Positions 36,621-45,647 of a DNA stretch of 64,000 nt are shown in pieces. Position numbers and translations under genes: made by a program. Source of the DNA: Pseudomonas sp. R28(2017) (lineage in GTDB: Bacteria > Pseudomonadota > Gammaproteobacteria > Pseudomonadales > Pseudomonadaceae); the NCBI RefSeq assembly GCF_002112505.1, contig NZ_NEHW01000007.1, positions 62,001 through 126,000 of the forward strand, in the 5' to 3' direction. Numbering within the stretch: position 1 is the first letter of the stretch; the number at the start of each line of letters is the position of its first letter. The notes under the pieces were generated by a model. That model saw only the letters and a list, made by a program, of their open reading frames with translations. It had not been told where the DNA came from and searched no databases.

Positions 36621-39053
36621 ATGTCCCGTGCCGTTGATCGTATCCTGCGTCCCAGCCTGATGGCCCTGGCCATCGCCATGGCCGCGCCATTGTCCAGCAC
36701 CGCCCTGTTCGCCGCCGAGCAGTCCGCGCCGCGCGCCTACAACCTGCCCGCCGCGCCGCTGGCCACCACCCTGAACCAGATCGCCAGCCAGTCGGGCATC
36801 GCCCTGGCCATCGACCCGGCGCTGGTCAGCGGCCGTACCTCGGCCCCGGTCAATGGCCAGTACAGTGGCCTCGGCGCCCTGCAGGCGGCCTTGCTCGGCA
36901 CCGGGTTGCAACTGCAACAGAGCAGCGTCGGCAGCTATAGCCTGGTCGCCGTGCCGGATGGCGCCCTGGCACTGCCGGAAACCACCGTCAACGCCGCCAG
37001 CGCTTCCGAAAGCGCCTGGGGCCCGGTCGACGGCTACCTGGCCAAGCGCACCGCCGCCGGTACCAAGACCGACACCGCACTGGTCGAAGTACCGCGCTCG
37101 ATCTCCGTGGCCACCCGTCAGCAGATGAGCGACCGTGGCGTGCACAGCCTCGATGACGCCGTGAAATACATGCCGGGCATCGTCTCCGCCAGTTTCGGCA
37201 GCGACACCCGCTACGACTGGATGCGCGTGCGCGGTTTCGAGCCGACCCAGTTCCTCGACGGCCTGCCGCTGCCACGTGGCGTGTATGCCAACCCGAAAGC
37301 CGAAACCTGGAACCTCGACCGCCTGGCCCTGCTGCGCGGCCCGGCCTCCTCAGTCTATGGCCAGACGCCGCCCGGCGGTTTGCTGGACATGGTCAGCCGC
37401 CGCCCTCAGGCCGAAAGCGCCAACGAGATCGAAGTGCAGTACGGCAGCGACAACCATCGCCAGATCAACTTCGCCAGCACCGGCAAGATCGATGACGATG
37501 GCCGGTTCCTGTACGGCGTGAGTGGCGTGATTCGCGATGGCGGCACGCAGATCGACCATATCGATGACAAGCGCTACAACATCGCGCCAAGCCTGACCTG
37601 GAACATCGACGACGATACCTCGCTGACCCTGCTGACCCAGTTCACCCGCGACGATACCGGTGTCACCAGCCAGTTCCGGCCGATTCAAGGCACCAAGATC
37701 GACATGCCGTTCGGCAAGATCTCCCACCACAAGAACCTGGGTGACCCGAACTACGAGTTCTACGATCGCACCTACTACGCGCTGGGCTACGCCTTCGAGC
37801 ATCGCATCAACGAAGTTTGGCAGTTCCGCCAGAACCTTCGCTACACCAAGTCGGATCTGTCGTTCCAGACCATCACCGTAAACAGCTACTTCCCCGAGTT
37901 CGGCATGGTAGTGGATAACGACGGCAATGTTGGCCGGAGTACCACAAACGTTGATGAGGACATTAGCCAGTTCGCCGTCGACAACAATTTCGAGGGCAAC
38001 TTCAACACCGGCGACATCAGCCACACTCTGCTGATCGGGCTGGACCACCAGCGCACCAATAACAATTTCCTGACGATCTACGGCACTGCACCCAGCATCA
38101 ACGTGAACAATCCCGTTTACGGTTTGCCGATCACTCGCCCGGATCGTTCCACTGCCTACTACGACTACGACCAGAAAACCCGCCAGACAGGCGTCTATAT
38201 TCAAGACCAGATGGCGCTCGGGAACTGGCGTTTGACGTTGGGTGGCCGTGAGGATTGGGTACATACCAGCACCAAATTCTTCAATAAAGGTGACGCCACC
38301 AACACACAACGCGACAGCAACTTTAGCGGTAACGCCGCAATCAGTTACGTCTTCGACTCTGGATTCGTTCCCTATTTGTCTTATGCCGAATCTTTCCAAC
38401 CGGCCAGCAAGGCGGACGTAGACCCGACCAGCTCGTTCAAGCCAACCGAAGGCAAACAGTGGGAACTGGGCGTCAAGTACCAGCCGCCCGGCTCCAACAC
38501 GTTGCTGTCGGCCGCTGTGTATGACCTTACCCAGAAGAACGTATTGGTCACCAATAACGATGGGAACACTACTGTCACCAGCCAGACCGGCGAAGTGAAA
38601 GTCCATGGCCTGGAGCTGGAAGCGGTTTCCGATGTCACCGAAAACCTCAAGCTGACCGCTGCCTACACCCTGGCCAAGTCTGAAGTACAGGACGGCCTGT
38701 ACAAAGGCAACCGCCTGCAACTGATGCCCAACCAGCAAGCCTCGCTGTGGGCCGACTACACCTGGCACAGCGGTGTGCTCGACGGCTTCGGCATCGGCGG
38801 TGGCGCGCGCTACACCGGCAACACCTACGGCGACCAGGCCAACACCTACCTGGGCAAGGCCAACGCCTACACCGTGTTCGATGCCTCGGTGCACTACGAC
38901 CTCGGTCGCCTGAGCACCAGCCTCAAGGGCGCGTCGGTGGCGGTCAATGCCACCAACCTGTTCAACAAGGACTACATCTCCACCTGCGACAGCTTCTACT
39001 GCTACTACGGCGACGAGCGCAGCGTCGTTGCCAGCGCTTCCTACAAGTTCTGA
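36621..39053 (+). CDS. TonB-dependent ferri-siderophore receptor with STN signalling domain
   Basis: 810 residues. A signal peptide ends at about ALFAA (residue 33), then a secretin/TonB short N-terminal (STN) domain (about 45-110; YNLPAAPLATTLNQIASQSGIALAID), a plug domain (about 150-270; VEVPRSISVATRQQM, RVRGFEPTQFLDGLPLPRG, LLRGPASSVYGQTPPGGLLDMVSRRP) and a 22-strand barrel ending in YKF. The STN domain fits the sigma/FecR pair just upstream: this receptor reports ligand binding. Siderophore specificity cannot be read. The middle of the barrel is less GC-rich than its flanks. Confidence 0.94.
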   Translation: MSRAVDRILRPSLMALAIAMAAPLSSTALFAAEQSAPRAYNLPAAPLATTLNQIASQSGIALAIDPALVSGRTSAPVNGQYSGLGALQAALLGTGLQLQQSSVGSYSLVAVPDGALALPETTVNAASASESAWGPVDGYLAKRTAAGTKTDTALVEVPRSISVATRQQMSDRGVHSLDDAVKYMPGIVSASFGSDTRYDWMRVRGFEPTQFLDGLPLPRGVYANPKAETWNLDRLALLRGPASSVYGQTPPGGLLDMVSRRPQAESANEIEVQYGSDNHRQINFASTGKIDDDGRFLYGVSGVIRDGGTQIDHIDDKRYNIAPSLTWNIDDDTSLTLLTQFTRDDTGVTSQFRPIQGTKIDMPFGKISHHKNLGDPNYEFYDRTYYALGYAFEHRINEVWQFRQNLRYTKSDLSFQTITVNSYFPEFGMVVDNDGNVGRSTTNVDEDISQFAVDNNFEGNFNTGDISHTLLIGLDHQRTNNNFLTIYGTAPSINVNNPVYGLPITRPDRSTAYYDYDQKTRQTGVYIQDQMALGNWRLTLGGREDWVHTSTKFFNKGDATNTQRDSNFSGNAAISYVFDSGFVPYLSYAESFQPASKADVDPTSSFKPTEGKQWELGVKYQPPGSNTLLSAAVYDLTQKNVLVTNNDGNTTVTSQTGEVKVHGLELEAVSDVTENLKLTAAYTLAKSEVQDGLYKGNRLQLMPNQQASLWADYTWHSGVLDGFGIGGGARYTGNTYGDQANTYLGKANAYTVFDASVHYDLGRLSTSLKGASVAVNATNLFNKDYISTCDSFYCYYGDERSVVASASYKF

Positions 39054-39060
39054 GTGAGCG

Positions 39061-39079
39061 GGGGCTGCTGCGCAGCCCC
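39061..39079. terminator. Short hairpin after the receptor gene
   Basis: Stem GGGGCTG/CAGCCCC with a 5-base loop, 7 bases after the receptor stop and 30 bases before the PepSY gene. There is no T-run; it may only partially separate the two genes. Confidence 0.4.
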
Positions 39080-39109
39080 ACGGTCCAACAGACATAAATC
39101 GGTACCGTG

Positions 39110-40222
39110 ATGAAAAGCCCAACCATCCGCCGCTGGTCGGTGATCCACACCTGGAGCAGCCTGGTCTGCACGGTGTTCATGCTGTTGCTGGCGCTGACCG
39201 GCCTGCCGCTGATCTTCCACCACGAACTCGAACACCTGCTCGGCGATGCCCCGCAACTGCGCGAGCTGCCCGCCGGCACCCCGCAGCTGGACCTGCAGCA
39301 GCTGGTGATCAAGGCCGAGCAACACCGCCCCGACGAGGTCGTGCAGTACTTCGGCTTCGACGAGGACGAGCCCAACGGCGTGCTGGCGATCACCGCCGCC
39401 ACTGCCGGCACCGAGCCCAATGCGTCACACACCTTCATGCTCGACGCCCGCACCGGCGAAGCCGTGGCCATGCCTGCCGCCAATGGCGGCTTCATGATGC
39501 TCATGCTGCGCCTGCACGTGGACATGTTCGCCGGCCTGCCCGGCAAACTGCTGCTGGCGTTCATGGGTGTGCTGTTCGTCGTCGCGATCGTCTCCGGCAC
39601 CGTACTCTACGCACCGTTCATGCGCCGCCTGGACTTCGCCACCGTGCGCCACGACAAGTCCAGGCGCCTGCGCTGGCTCGACCTGCACAACCTGATTGGC
39701 GTGGTCACCCTGGCCTGGGCGCTGACGGTGGGTGTCACCGGTGTCATCAGCGCCCTCTCCGACCTGGTCATCGCTGCATGGCGCAACGACAGCCTGGCGG
39801 CGATGGTCGCCCCCTACCGCGACGCCCCGGCCCTCACCGAACGGGCCAGCGCCACCGAGCTGCTGGCGATCGCCGAGCGCGCCGCGCCCGGCATGCGCCC
39901 GGACTTCATCGCCTTCCCCGGCACGCGCTTCTCCAGCGAGCACCACTACGCCGTGTTCATGAAGGGCGCCACGCACCTGACCTCGCACCTGCTGACGCCC
40001 GTGCTGATCGATGCGCGCACCCTGGCGGTGACGGCCGTGGGCGAACGCCCCTGGTACATGGACGCCATGGGCCTGTCGCAACCGCTGCACTTCGGTGACT
40101 ATGGCGGCCGGCCGATGCAGATGCTCTGGGCAGTACTCGATGTGCTGACCCTCATCGTGCTCGGCAGCGGCCTGTACCTGTGGTGGGGCAAGCAGCGCAA
40201 GCACCGGGAGGCACGCACATGA
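39110..40222 (+). CDS. PepSY-domain inner-membrane protein
   Basis: 370 residues with about four transmembrane helices (near 17-37, 145-172, 195-217 and 340-360) and PepSY segments in between. The N terminus (RRWSVIHTWSSLVCTVFMLLLALTGLPLIFHHELEHLL) with conserved membrane histidines is typical of the PiuB-like PepSY-TM proteins that accompany siderophore receptors and are proposed to reduce ferri-siderophores at the inner membrane. The ATG at 39110 directly follows an alternative GTG at 39107. Its stop overlaps the next gene. Confidence 0.87.
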   Translation: MKSPTIRRWSVIHTWSSLVCTVFMLLLALTGLPLIFHHELEHLLGDAPQLRELPAGTPQLDLQQLVIKAEQHRPDEVVQYFGFDEDEPNGVLAITAATAGTEPNASHTFMLDARTGEAVAMPAANGGFMMLMLRLHVDMFAGLPGKLLLAFMGVLFVVAIVSGTVLYAPFMRRLDFATVRHDKSRRLRWLDLHNLIGVVTLAWALTVGVTGVISALSDLVIAAWRNDSLAAMVAPYRDAPALTERASATELLAIAERAAPGMRPDFIAFPGTRFSSEHHYAVFMKGATHLTSHLLTPVLIDARTLAVTAVGERPWYMDAMGLSQPLHFGDYGGRPMQMLWAVLDVLTLIVLGSGLYLWWGKQRKHREART

Positions 40223-40395
40223 CCCACAAGTCGCAGGCCACCTCGCGGGTCTTTGCCTGGCCGCTGCTGATCGCCGTGCTCGGTGCGCTGGGGCTGTTCG
40301 CCGCGCTGCTCGGCGACGGCGGGTGGGACGTGCTTTCCTGGCTGGGCCTGGGTGTCCCGGCGTGGCTATCGATACGCGGCCTTTGCCGACGCTGA
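40219..40395 (+). CDS. Small two-helix membrane protein coupled to PepSY gene
   Basis: 58 residues: two hydrophobic segments (about 12-28 and 35-50) joined by a short Gly/Asp turn, Arg-rich C terminus. It starts within the PepSY stop (ATGA) with GGGAGG 7 bases upstream, so it is almost certainly translated with it. No family recognised; probably an accessory subunit of the PepSY reductase. Confidence 0.8.
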   Translation: MTHKSQATSRVFAWPLLIAVLGALGLFAALLGDGGWDVLSWLGLGVPAWLSIRGLCRR

Positions 40396-40465
40396 GGTAA
40401 CCGGCTAACACAGCCGCAAGGGCTCACTCACGCACCATCGTCCGCCTTTCCCCCGGAGACGGACC

Positions 40466-43400
40466 ATGACCACACTGCACCGCTTCCAGACCCTGGACAG
40501 CAGACTGGAAGCACTTCTGCCCCCCATCGACGGCGTCGAGCCCAGCCTGGACATCGCCCTCGCACAGCTTTTTCCAGACCTCACGATCACTGCACGCACG
40601 CTGTATTTCGGCACGCATCAGTTGCTGCAGCTGGTGGGTTTCCATCTGTTCGACGGCGGCACGTTTCGCTTGCCCACAGGCAGTCAAGCGCGCCATGCCA
40701 GCTACTCCACACTTAACTTGCCGGCAAATTTCGCCAGCCATATCGACGGTTTCTGCAAGAACATTCGCCAGGATCTGCATGCCCGCCTGGCAAGCTACTG
40801 GCTGGAGCGCGACAGTAAGGGACTGACGCGTCTGATTCGCCTGGCCTCCCATTATCGTGACCAGCTGGATGCAGAAATTCGCCTGCGCAGCACCGACCAG
40901 ACCCTGTCGCCCGGGCATGCGCAGTTGCTCAGGACCTGCCTGGAGCTGCCGCGCCCCTGGCAGCGTCGGCACCTGCCCGTCACATCGCGGCCACAAACCT
41001 ATCGCCTGCTCCTTGCCAGCACCGCCCCCAACTGGCGCTGCCATGTGCCGGGTTTTCTGGTGCTCACCGAACAAGGGCCCGAAGGGCGCCTGCTCGAACA
41101 CGACGAACCCGTGGGCCTGGCGATACTGTGCAGTGTCGCCCATGGCATAGAAGCCTTCGACAGCCTTGCCGCACTCCATGCTGAGGTCTGCGAGCGCCTG
41201 GAAGACCCGCTGCAGAGCGGGCACCTGCTGGCCATGCTGAGCGAGCCTGGCAACCAGCAGCAGGCCCGCCAGGCCGAACGCCTGCGCTATGACTGGTACA
41301 CCGAGGACCCTGCCGAGTTTCTGGCCTTCGCCATACGCGACGCGCAAACCAGCCACCTCAGCCATGCCTGGCAAAAGGCCTGGGAACAGGGGCAACAACG
41401 CAGCATCGAGCAGCTGGATGCCGCGCTGGCCAACGCCCTGGACATCAGGCGAACGGTCGGCAGCCGCGGCCCTATGGCCAACCGTTATGGGCTGCTGCTC
41501 GAAAAACACCTGCCAAACTGGCTGCGCGCAACGTCGCGCCAAGGTGTCACGCACATCATGCAGGCCATGCAGGAACAAGTGCTCGCCATTCAGGTGGCCA
41601 GTGCACCCGGCATTCTCACCCTCGAGCAGTTCCGCCAGCAGCACAGCCTGCTGAACTGGGTCAACGAGCGCCTGCGCGAATACCTGCAACGAGACCCTGG
41701 CCTGGATTGCGACCCACGGGATATTTCCATCAGCGTCACGCTAGCCCGCCAGACGGGGCCGATCGTCAACCCGCTACCGATCGGCGGGACCAGCGGCTAC
41801 ATACCGGTAGCCAGCAGGCCGCAGGCCGGCGATACCATCGAAGTGGTACGCCACACCTACAGGCTCGATGAACTGGCCTTGCTGAACATTGCCTGGTTCG
41901 ATGTGGATTACTGGCTGACTGCCCGCGTCTACCTGAACGATGACCAGCCGCTACCTGCCCTGACCCCGCAACGGGTCAAGGCCATCGTGCGGCGGCTGAA
42001 TGCTGGCAGTGGCTACAAGGCCTACCTGCGCACCCAACTGCTGGAGTCACCCGAGGGGCGCTGGCGCCAAGCCGCGCATGGGCAGATCACCCGCACGCGG
42101 ATGAATGCCGAAGCGGTCAAGGCGCGCTATGTCAGGCACTTCCTGCCGGATACGTTCGAGCAAGGCTATGGCTGGGCCAGCACGGTGATCAGCGCGCCCG
42201 ACAGCGATACGCGCCCGCACTACAATGAACAGCAGGTGATTGCACAGCAGCTGCTGGTACAGGGGGACACGCTGCTGGGCGTGTTGCTGCTGGTTTCACC
42301 GGAAAACTCGAAACGCATCGTGCTGTACTGCCCGGATGTACCTGACCGGCGCTTCTGGCGCGAGTACAGCGACACCAAAGCGCTGATTCACGCTGCCCGC
42401 AATGATCCGGGCTTTCAGGGCTACCTGACCCAACGCCTGCCACAGGCCAGCGGCAAACTCCTCGGCGCACGGCTGAAAAAAGGCCGGATCGGCGCAATCG
42501 TCACGCGCCAGACCATCACCGGCAACCTGTTCGAAGCGCTGTACCGGGCCGAAGTCAAAAGCCTGATCGCGCAAACCGACATCGCTACCCGCAGCAACGA
42601 AGAACTGCTGGGCGAGTTCTCGGTCAACGTGCTCAGGCTGGTGCTGGACCTCGTCACCTTCGTCCTGCCACAACGGGCACTGCTGGCGCTGGCGTTCGGC
42701 CGCATGGCGATCTCGATCTGGGATGGCTTCGAGGCATTCGACCAGGACGACCATGCCGGTGCCCTGCACCATGCCGTGGCCGCCCTTGGCCACGCCAGCG
42801 CGGGTCTCAACGAAATGGCAGGGTCCAGCCTCATGCGCCGCGCATTGCGCGGGCTGCCGAAGCCGCCACCGGTGCCGCTGCCGCAGCGTTACCAAGTGGC
42901 GCCCGACATGAGCAGGCTGCGCTACCGGATCGACTCGGTACACGGCGAAGCGGTGTATGAACAATTGTCGGTCAACCCCGGCCTGACCCAGTACTTCGTG
43001 CGCGACAACCAGGGCCATTACTTCAACGTGAGCTTTGACGGCAACCGCTGGCGCGCCACCGACCCTGACCAGCCTTATGCGTACCTGAAGTTGCCGATCA
43101 AGCGCAGCCAGAACGGCAACTGGATCGTCGATTCAGCGGTGCACTGGCATGAGGGGCTGCCCGATATCGCGCAGCTGCTTGGCCAATGCCGGCTGGAACC
43201 GCGCCTGGAGGGCGTCGCCGATGAGCACGAGAACAATCTGTTAAGCCATGGCAGCACGTTGTACCTGCAGCTGCTGAACCACCAGCTGCCGGTACGCCGC
43301 CACTTGCTGCCCGGGCACTACCACCTGATATTGCCCGCAGGGCTCAGCGGCACGGTTCCCGCCTGGGCAGTCCTGCGCCGCGAACAGGACGCATGGCAGA

Positions 43401-43492
43401 TCCGCGTGCGCCAGCCAGGCCGCGGCAGCGACTGGCTGGCCCTGCCAGAGGATTACTCGCCGAGCCGCGGCAACAGCCTGTCCAGGCGTTGA
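40466..43492 (+). CDS. Large dermonecrotic-toxin-like protein (DUF6543-type)
   Basis: 1008 residues, no signal peptide. Overall character matches the large pseudomonad proteins annotated as dermonecrotic-toxin-domain or membrane-targeting effector proteins: a long helical N-terminal half with WVNERLREYLQRDPGLDCDPRDISI, a segment YVRHFLPDTFEQGYGWASTVISAP, a hydrophobic region at about 712-770 (VLRLVLDLVTFVLPQRALLALAFG) and a C-terminal module with YFVRDNQGHYFNVSFDGNRWRATDP. Enzyme residues cannot be assigned by eye. The ATG at 40466 follows a GGAG by 6 bases. It is single-gene, with no adjacent secretion or immunity gene evident, and ends 40 bases inside the convergent LPS kinase gene. Toxin function is inference. 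Confidence 0.65.
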   Translation: MTTLHRFQTLDSRLEALLPPIDGVEPSLDIALAQLFPDLTITARTLYFGTHQLLQLVGFHLFDGGTFRLPTGSQARHASYSTLNLPANFASHIDGFCKNIRQDLHARLASYWLERDSKGLTRLIRLASHYRDQLDAEIRLRSTDQTLSPGHAQLLRTCLELPRPWQRRHLPVTSRPQTYRLLLASTAPNWRCHVPGFLVLTEQGPEGRLLEHDEPVGLAILCSVAHGIEAFDSLAALHAEVCERLEDPLQSGHLLAMLSEPGNQQQARQAERLRYDWYTEDPAEFLAFAIRDAQTSHLSHAWQKAWEQGQQRSIEQLDAALANALDIRRTVGSRGPMANRYGLLLEKHLPNWLRATSRQGVTHIMQAMQEQVLAIQVASAPGILTLEQFRQQHSLLNWVNERLREYLQRDPGLDCDPRDISISVTLARQTGPIVNPLPIGGTSGYIPVASRPQAGDTIEVVRHTYRLDELALLNIAWFDVDYWLTARVYLNDDQPLPALTPQRVKAIVRRLNAGSGYKAYLRTQLLESPEGRWRQAAHGQITRTRMNAEAVKARYVRHFLPDTFEQGYGWASTVISAPDSDTRPHYNEQQVIAQQLLVQGDTLLGVLLLVSPENSKRIVLYCPDVPDRRFWREYSDTKALIHAARNDPGFQGYLTQRLPQASGKLLGARLKKGRIGAIVTRQTITGNLFEALYRAEVKSLIAQTDIATRSNEELLGEFSVNVLRLVLDLVTFVLPQRALLALAFGRMAISIWDGFEAFDQDDHAGALHHAVAALGHASAGLNEMAGSSLMRRALRGLPKPPPVPLPQRYQVAPDMSRLRYRIDSVHGEAVYEQLSVNPGLTQYFVRDNQGHYFNVSFDGNRWRATDPDQPYAYLKLPIKRSQNGNWIVDSAVHWHEGLPDIAQLLGQCRLEPRLEGVADEHENNLLSHGSTLYLQLLNHQLPVRRHLLPGHYHLILPAGLSGTVPAWAVLRREQDAWQIRVRQPGRGSDWLALPEDYSPSRGNSLSRR

Positions 43493-44895
43493 TGCAGGGC
43501 GCTGCCACTCGGCCAGTTGCGCAGCAGCCGCGCCCGGTCACGGGCGTAGGCTGGCGCGAAGCTGAGCTGGGTAGCGTGCTGACACATGGCATCAAGGTCG
43601 ATCAGCGACCATTGGCCCTTGTCCCAGAACAGGTTGTGGCCCTTGAAGTCGCCATGGCTGATGCGCTCGCGGATCAACTGCTGCATCACGTGGACCAGCG
43701 CGTCGACCTGCTCTTCGGGCGCGTCACCGTTCTCCACGTAGGGGGCGAAGCACGCGGTCAGGTCCGGCCCCTCGACAAACTCGGTGACCAGGTAGGCACG
43801 GCTGCGCAGGCCCATCACCCGCTGTTCCAGCACCGCCAGTGGGCGCGGCGTGGCGATGTCGAGAAACGCCAGGCGATGCCCTTCGATCCACGAGTGCCAG
43901 GCCCGGCTCGGGCGCCAGAAGCGCTTGAACCAGTGTGCGGTGTTCTTGATGTTGTAGCGTTTGAGCACCAGCTTGCGGCCGTTCACCTCGATACGCGCCA
44001 CACTGGCCGCGCCACCGGTCTTGTACAGATGGCCCTTGTCGATCAGTGCATCTGCCTGCTGCAGCACCGGCAGCATGGCACCCACCTCTTCGCGGCGTAT
44101 CGCCCGCAGGCCTGACAGGCTGCGCTCGACACTGAACAGGCTGCACTCGCGGCCGGCCTTTTCCAGGTAGTCCTTCTGCCGCCAGTTGCGCACCTTGTCC
44201 ACCTGCTTCTGCAGCGCTTCCATCGGCAGCGCATGCTCGGCATTGGCCAGCAGGTAATGCACCAGCAGCTCTTCGATGAACGGCTCCAGGCGCTTGGGCA
44301 ACTGGGCGAAGAACACCCCGAGGTTTTCCAGCACACGCGGCCGCGACAACTGCTGGCCGGGCGTCTCGACCTTGATGCCGGCACCGTCGATCAGGTACAG
44401 CTTGCCGCCATGGCGCAGCAGGTTGTCCAGGTGCAGGTCTTCCTGCCACAGGCCTTGTGCATGCATCTGTGCCACGGCAGTGAGAGCTTCGCCCAGCACC
44501 AGGTGCTGCTCGTCAGCCAGCACCGGCAGGCTTTCCACCGCAGCCCAGGCGTCGGCCAGGCTTTCGGCGCCCTCGAGGAATTCGAACAGCAACCAGCCGC
44601 CTTCGCCTTCCTTGAGGCCATCGGCGAGCAGCTGTGGCGTGGTCAGGCCCTCTTTGGCCAGCAGTTTCACGCCATCCAGCTCGCGCTGGAAATGCCGTGC
44701 GGCATTGCCGCCGACCAGCAGCTTGGCCAGCACCGGGGTGCCACGCCAGATGCCGGCGCCGACATAACGCTGGCCAGGCAGCACCCGCAACAGGCTGAGC
44801 AATTGCAGGTCAGCCGTGCCAGCGGCGTCGGCCAAGGTGATGCTCAATGGCAGAGACGGGCTGCGCCCGGCGTCTTTGAGTTCGGACAAACGCAT
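43453..44895 (-). CDS. Fused tandem LPS kinase-like protein (InaA/Kdo-kinase family)
   Basis: 480 residues made of two kinase-like halves. The N-terminal half (1-240) has a catalytic-loop-like WQEDLHLDNLLRHGGKLYLIDGAG; the C-terminal half (250-480) has ISHGDFKGHNLFWDKGQWSLIDLD. Both follow the H-x-D-x(4)-N ... ID pattern of the LPS core kinase family, though the first half shows E-D-L-H-L-D-N in place of the canonical H-G-D. It probably phosphorylates or assists phosphorylation of inner-core heptose. Last gene of the waa operon; its ATG overlaps the previous stop by one base. Its 3' end overlaps the toxin-like gene by 40 bases. Confidence 0.82.
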   Translation of the reverse strand: MRLSELKDAGRSPSLPLSITLADAAGTADLQLLSLLRVLPGQRYVGAGIWRGTPVLAKLLVGGNAARHFQRELDGVKLLAKEGLTTPQLLADGLKEGEGGWLLFEFLEGAESLADAWAAVESLPVLADEQHLVLGEALTAVAQMHAQGLWQEDLHLDNLLRHGGKLYLIDGAGIKVETPGQQLSRPRVLENLGVFFAQLPKRLEPFIEELLVHYLLANAEHALPMEALQKQVDKVRNWRQKDYLEKAGRECSLFSVERSLSGLRAIRREEVGAMLPVLQQADALIDKGHLYKTGGAASVARIEVNGRKLVLKRYNIKNTAHWFKRFWRPSRAWHSWIEGHRLAFLDIATPRPLAVLEQRVMGLRSRAYLVTEFVEGPDLTACFAPYVENGDAPEEQVDALVHVMQQLIRERISHGDFKGHNLFWDKGQWSLIDLDAMCQHATQLSFAPAYARDRARLLRNWPSGSALHQRLDRLLPRLGE

Positions 44896-45647
44896 CAGCG
44901 GGCCTCTTTTTCACGACGGCGTTGCGTCAGGCGTTGCAGCCAGGTGCCGACCAGGGCGCTGTCGGCAGGCTGCTGCAGGTAGGCGGCCAGCAGCTGGCGC
45001 ACGTCCGCCTCGCTCCAGGCACGGGCACGGCGCAGCAGTGGCTCCAGGTCGCGCAGGCGGTCGCGCATGCCAAACAGCAGCGGCCGGGTCTTTTCCAGGT
45101 CGATCAGCTGCGCTTCCCAGCCCTCGCGGCGCTGGCGCAGGAAGATGTGCTTGGGGTAGAAGCAGCCGTGCACCTGACCGGCGCCGTGCAGGGTGCGCGC
45201 CAGCTGGCCGCACGCCTTGAGGATGCCCGCCCGGGCCTCATCGGCGAGCTGCGGCCACTGGGCCAGCAGGCCCTCCAGGTCGCTCCATTCGTCCAGCGCA
45301 CGGGTCATCAGGATCGCCCGGTGCTGGCCGTTGTGCTTGCGCTCGCCGTAGAACACGGCCTGCAAGGCCGGAATGCGCAGCTTCTGGTAACGGCTGATGT
45401 TGCGGAATTCGCGGGCGAAGGTCGGTTCGCCAAACGGCCGGTGCAAGGTGCGGGTCAGGTAATCGCTCTGGCGCTTGAGATAATAACCTTTACCTTCAAG
45501 TTCCAGGCGGTAGACGCTGCTCCAGCCGCCGCGGCCAGTATTGGGTTCGTCCACGGCGTCGAGCTGCAGCGCCCACAGCGCTTCGAAGTCGTTCAAGCCA
45601 TGGCGCTTGAGCAGCGCGAGGTCCGCGCCGGCCAGGTAGTCGGTCAT
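44895..45647 (-). CDS. LPS core kinase-like protein (InaA/RfaP family)
   Basis: 250 residues, lipopolysaccharide kinase (InaA-like) fold. ATP-site segment SSVYRLELEGKGYYLKRQSDY and catalytic-loop-like GAGQVHGCFYPKHIFLR followed by QLIDLEKTRP. In this copy the loop Asp is replaced (H-G-C-F-Y-P-K-H-I), so it may be catalytically weak. From memory it corresponds to PA5007 of P. aeruginosa. Start at 45647 with GGGAAGGG upstream, overlapping the preceding gene by 4 bases. Confidence 0.85.
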   Translation of the reverse strand: MTDYLAGADLALLKRHGLNDFEALWALQLDAVDEPNTGRGGWSSVYRLELEGKGYYLKRQSDYLTRTLHRPFGEPTFAREFRNISRYQKLRIPALQAVFYGERKHNGQHRAILMTRALDEWSDLEGLLAQWPQLADEARAGILKACGQLARTLHGAGQVHGCFYPKHIFLRQRREGWEAQLIDLEKTRPLLFGMRDRLRDLEPLLRRARAWSEADVRQLLAAYLQQPADSALVGTWLQRLTQRRREKEAR

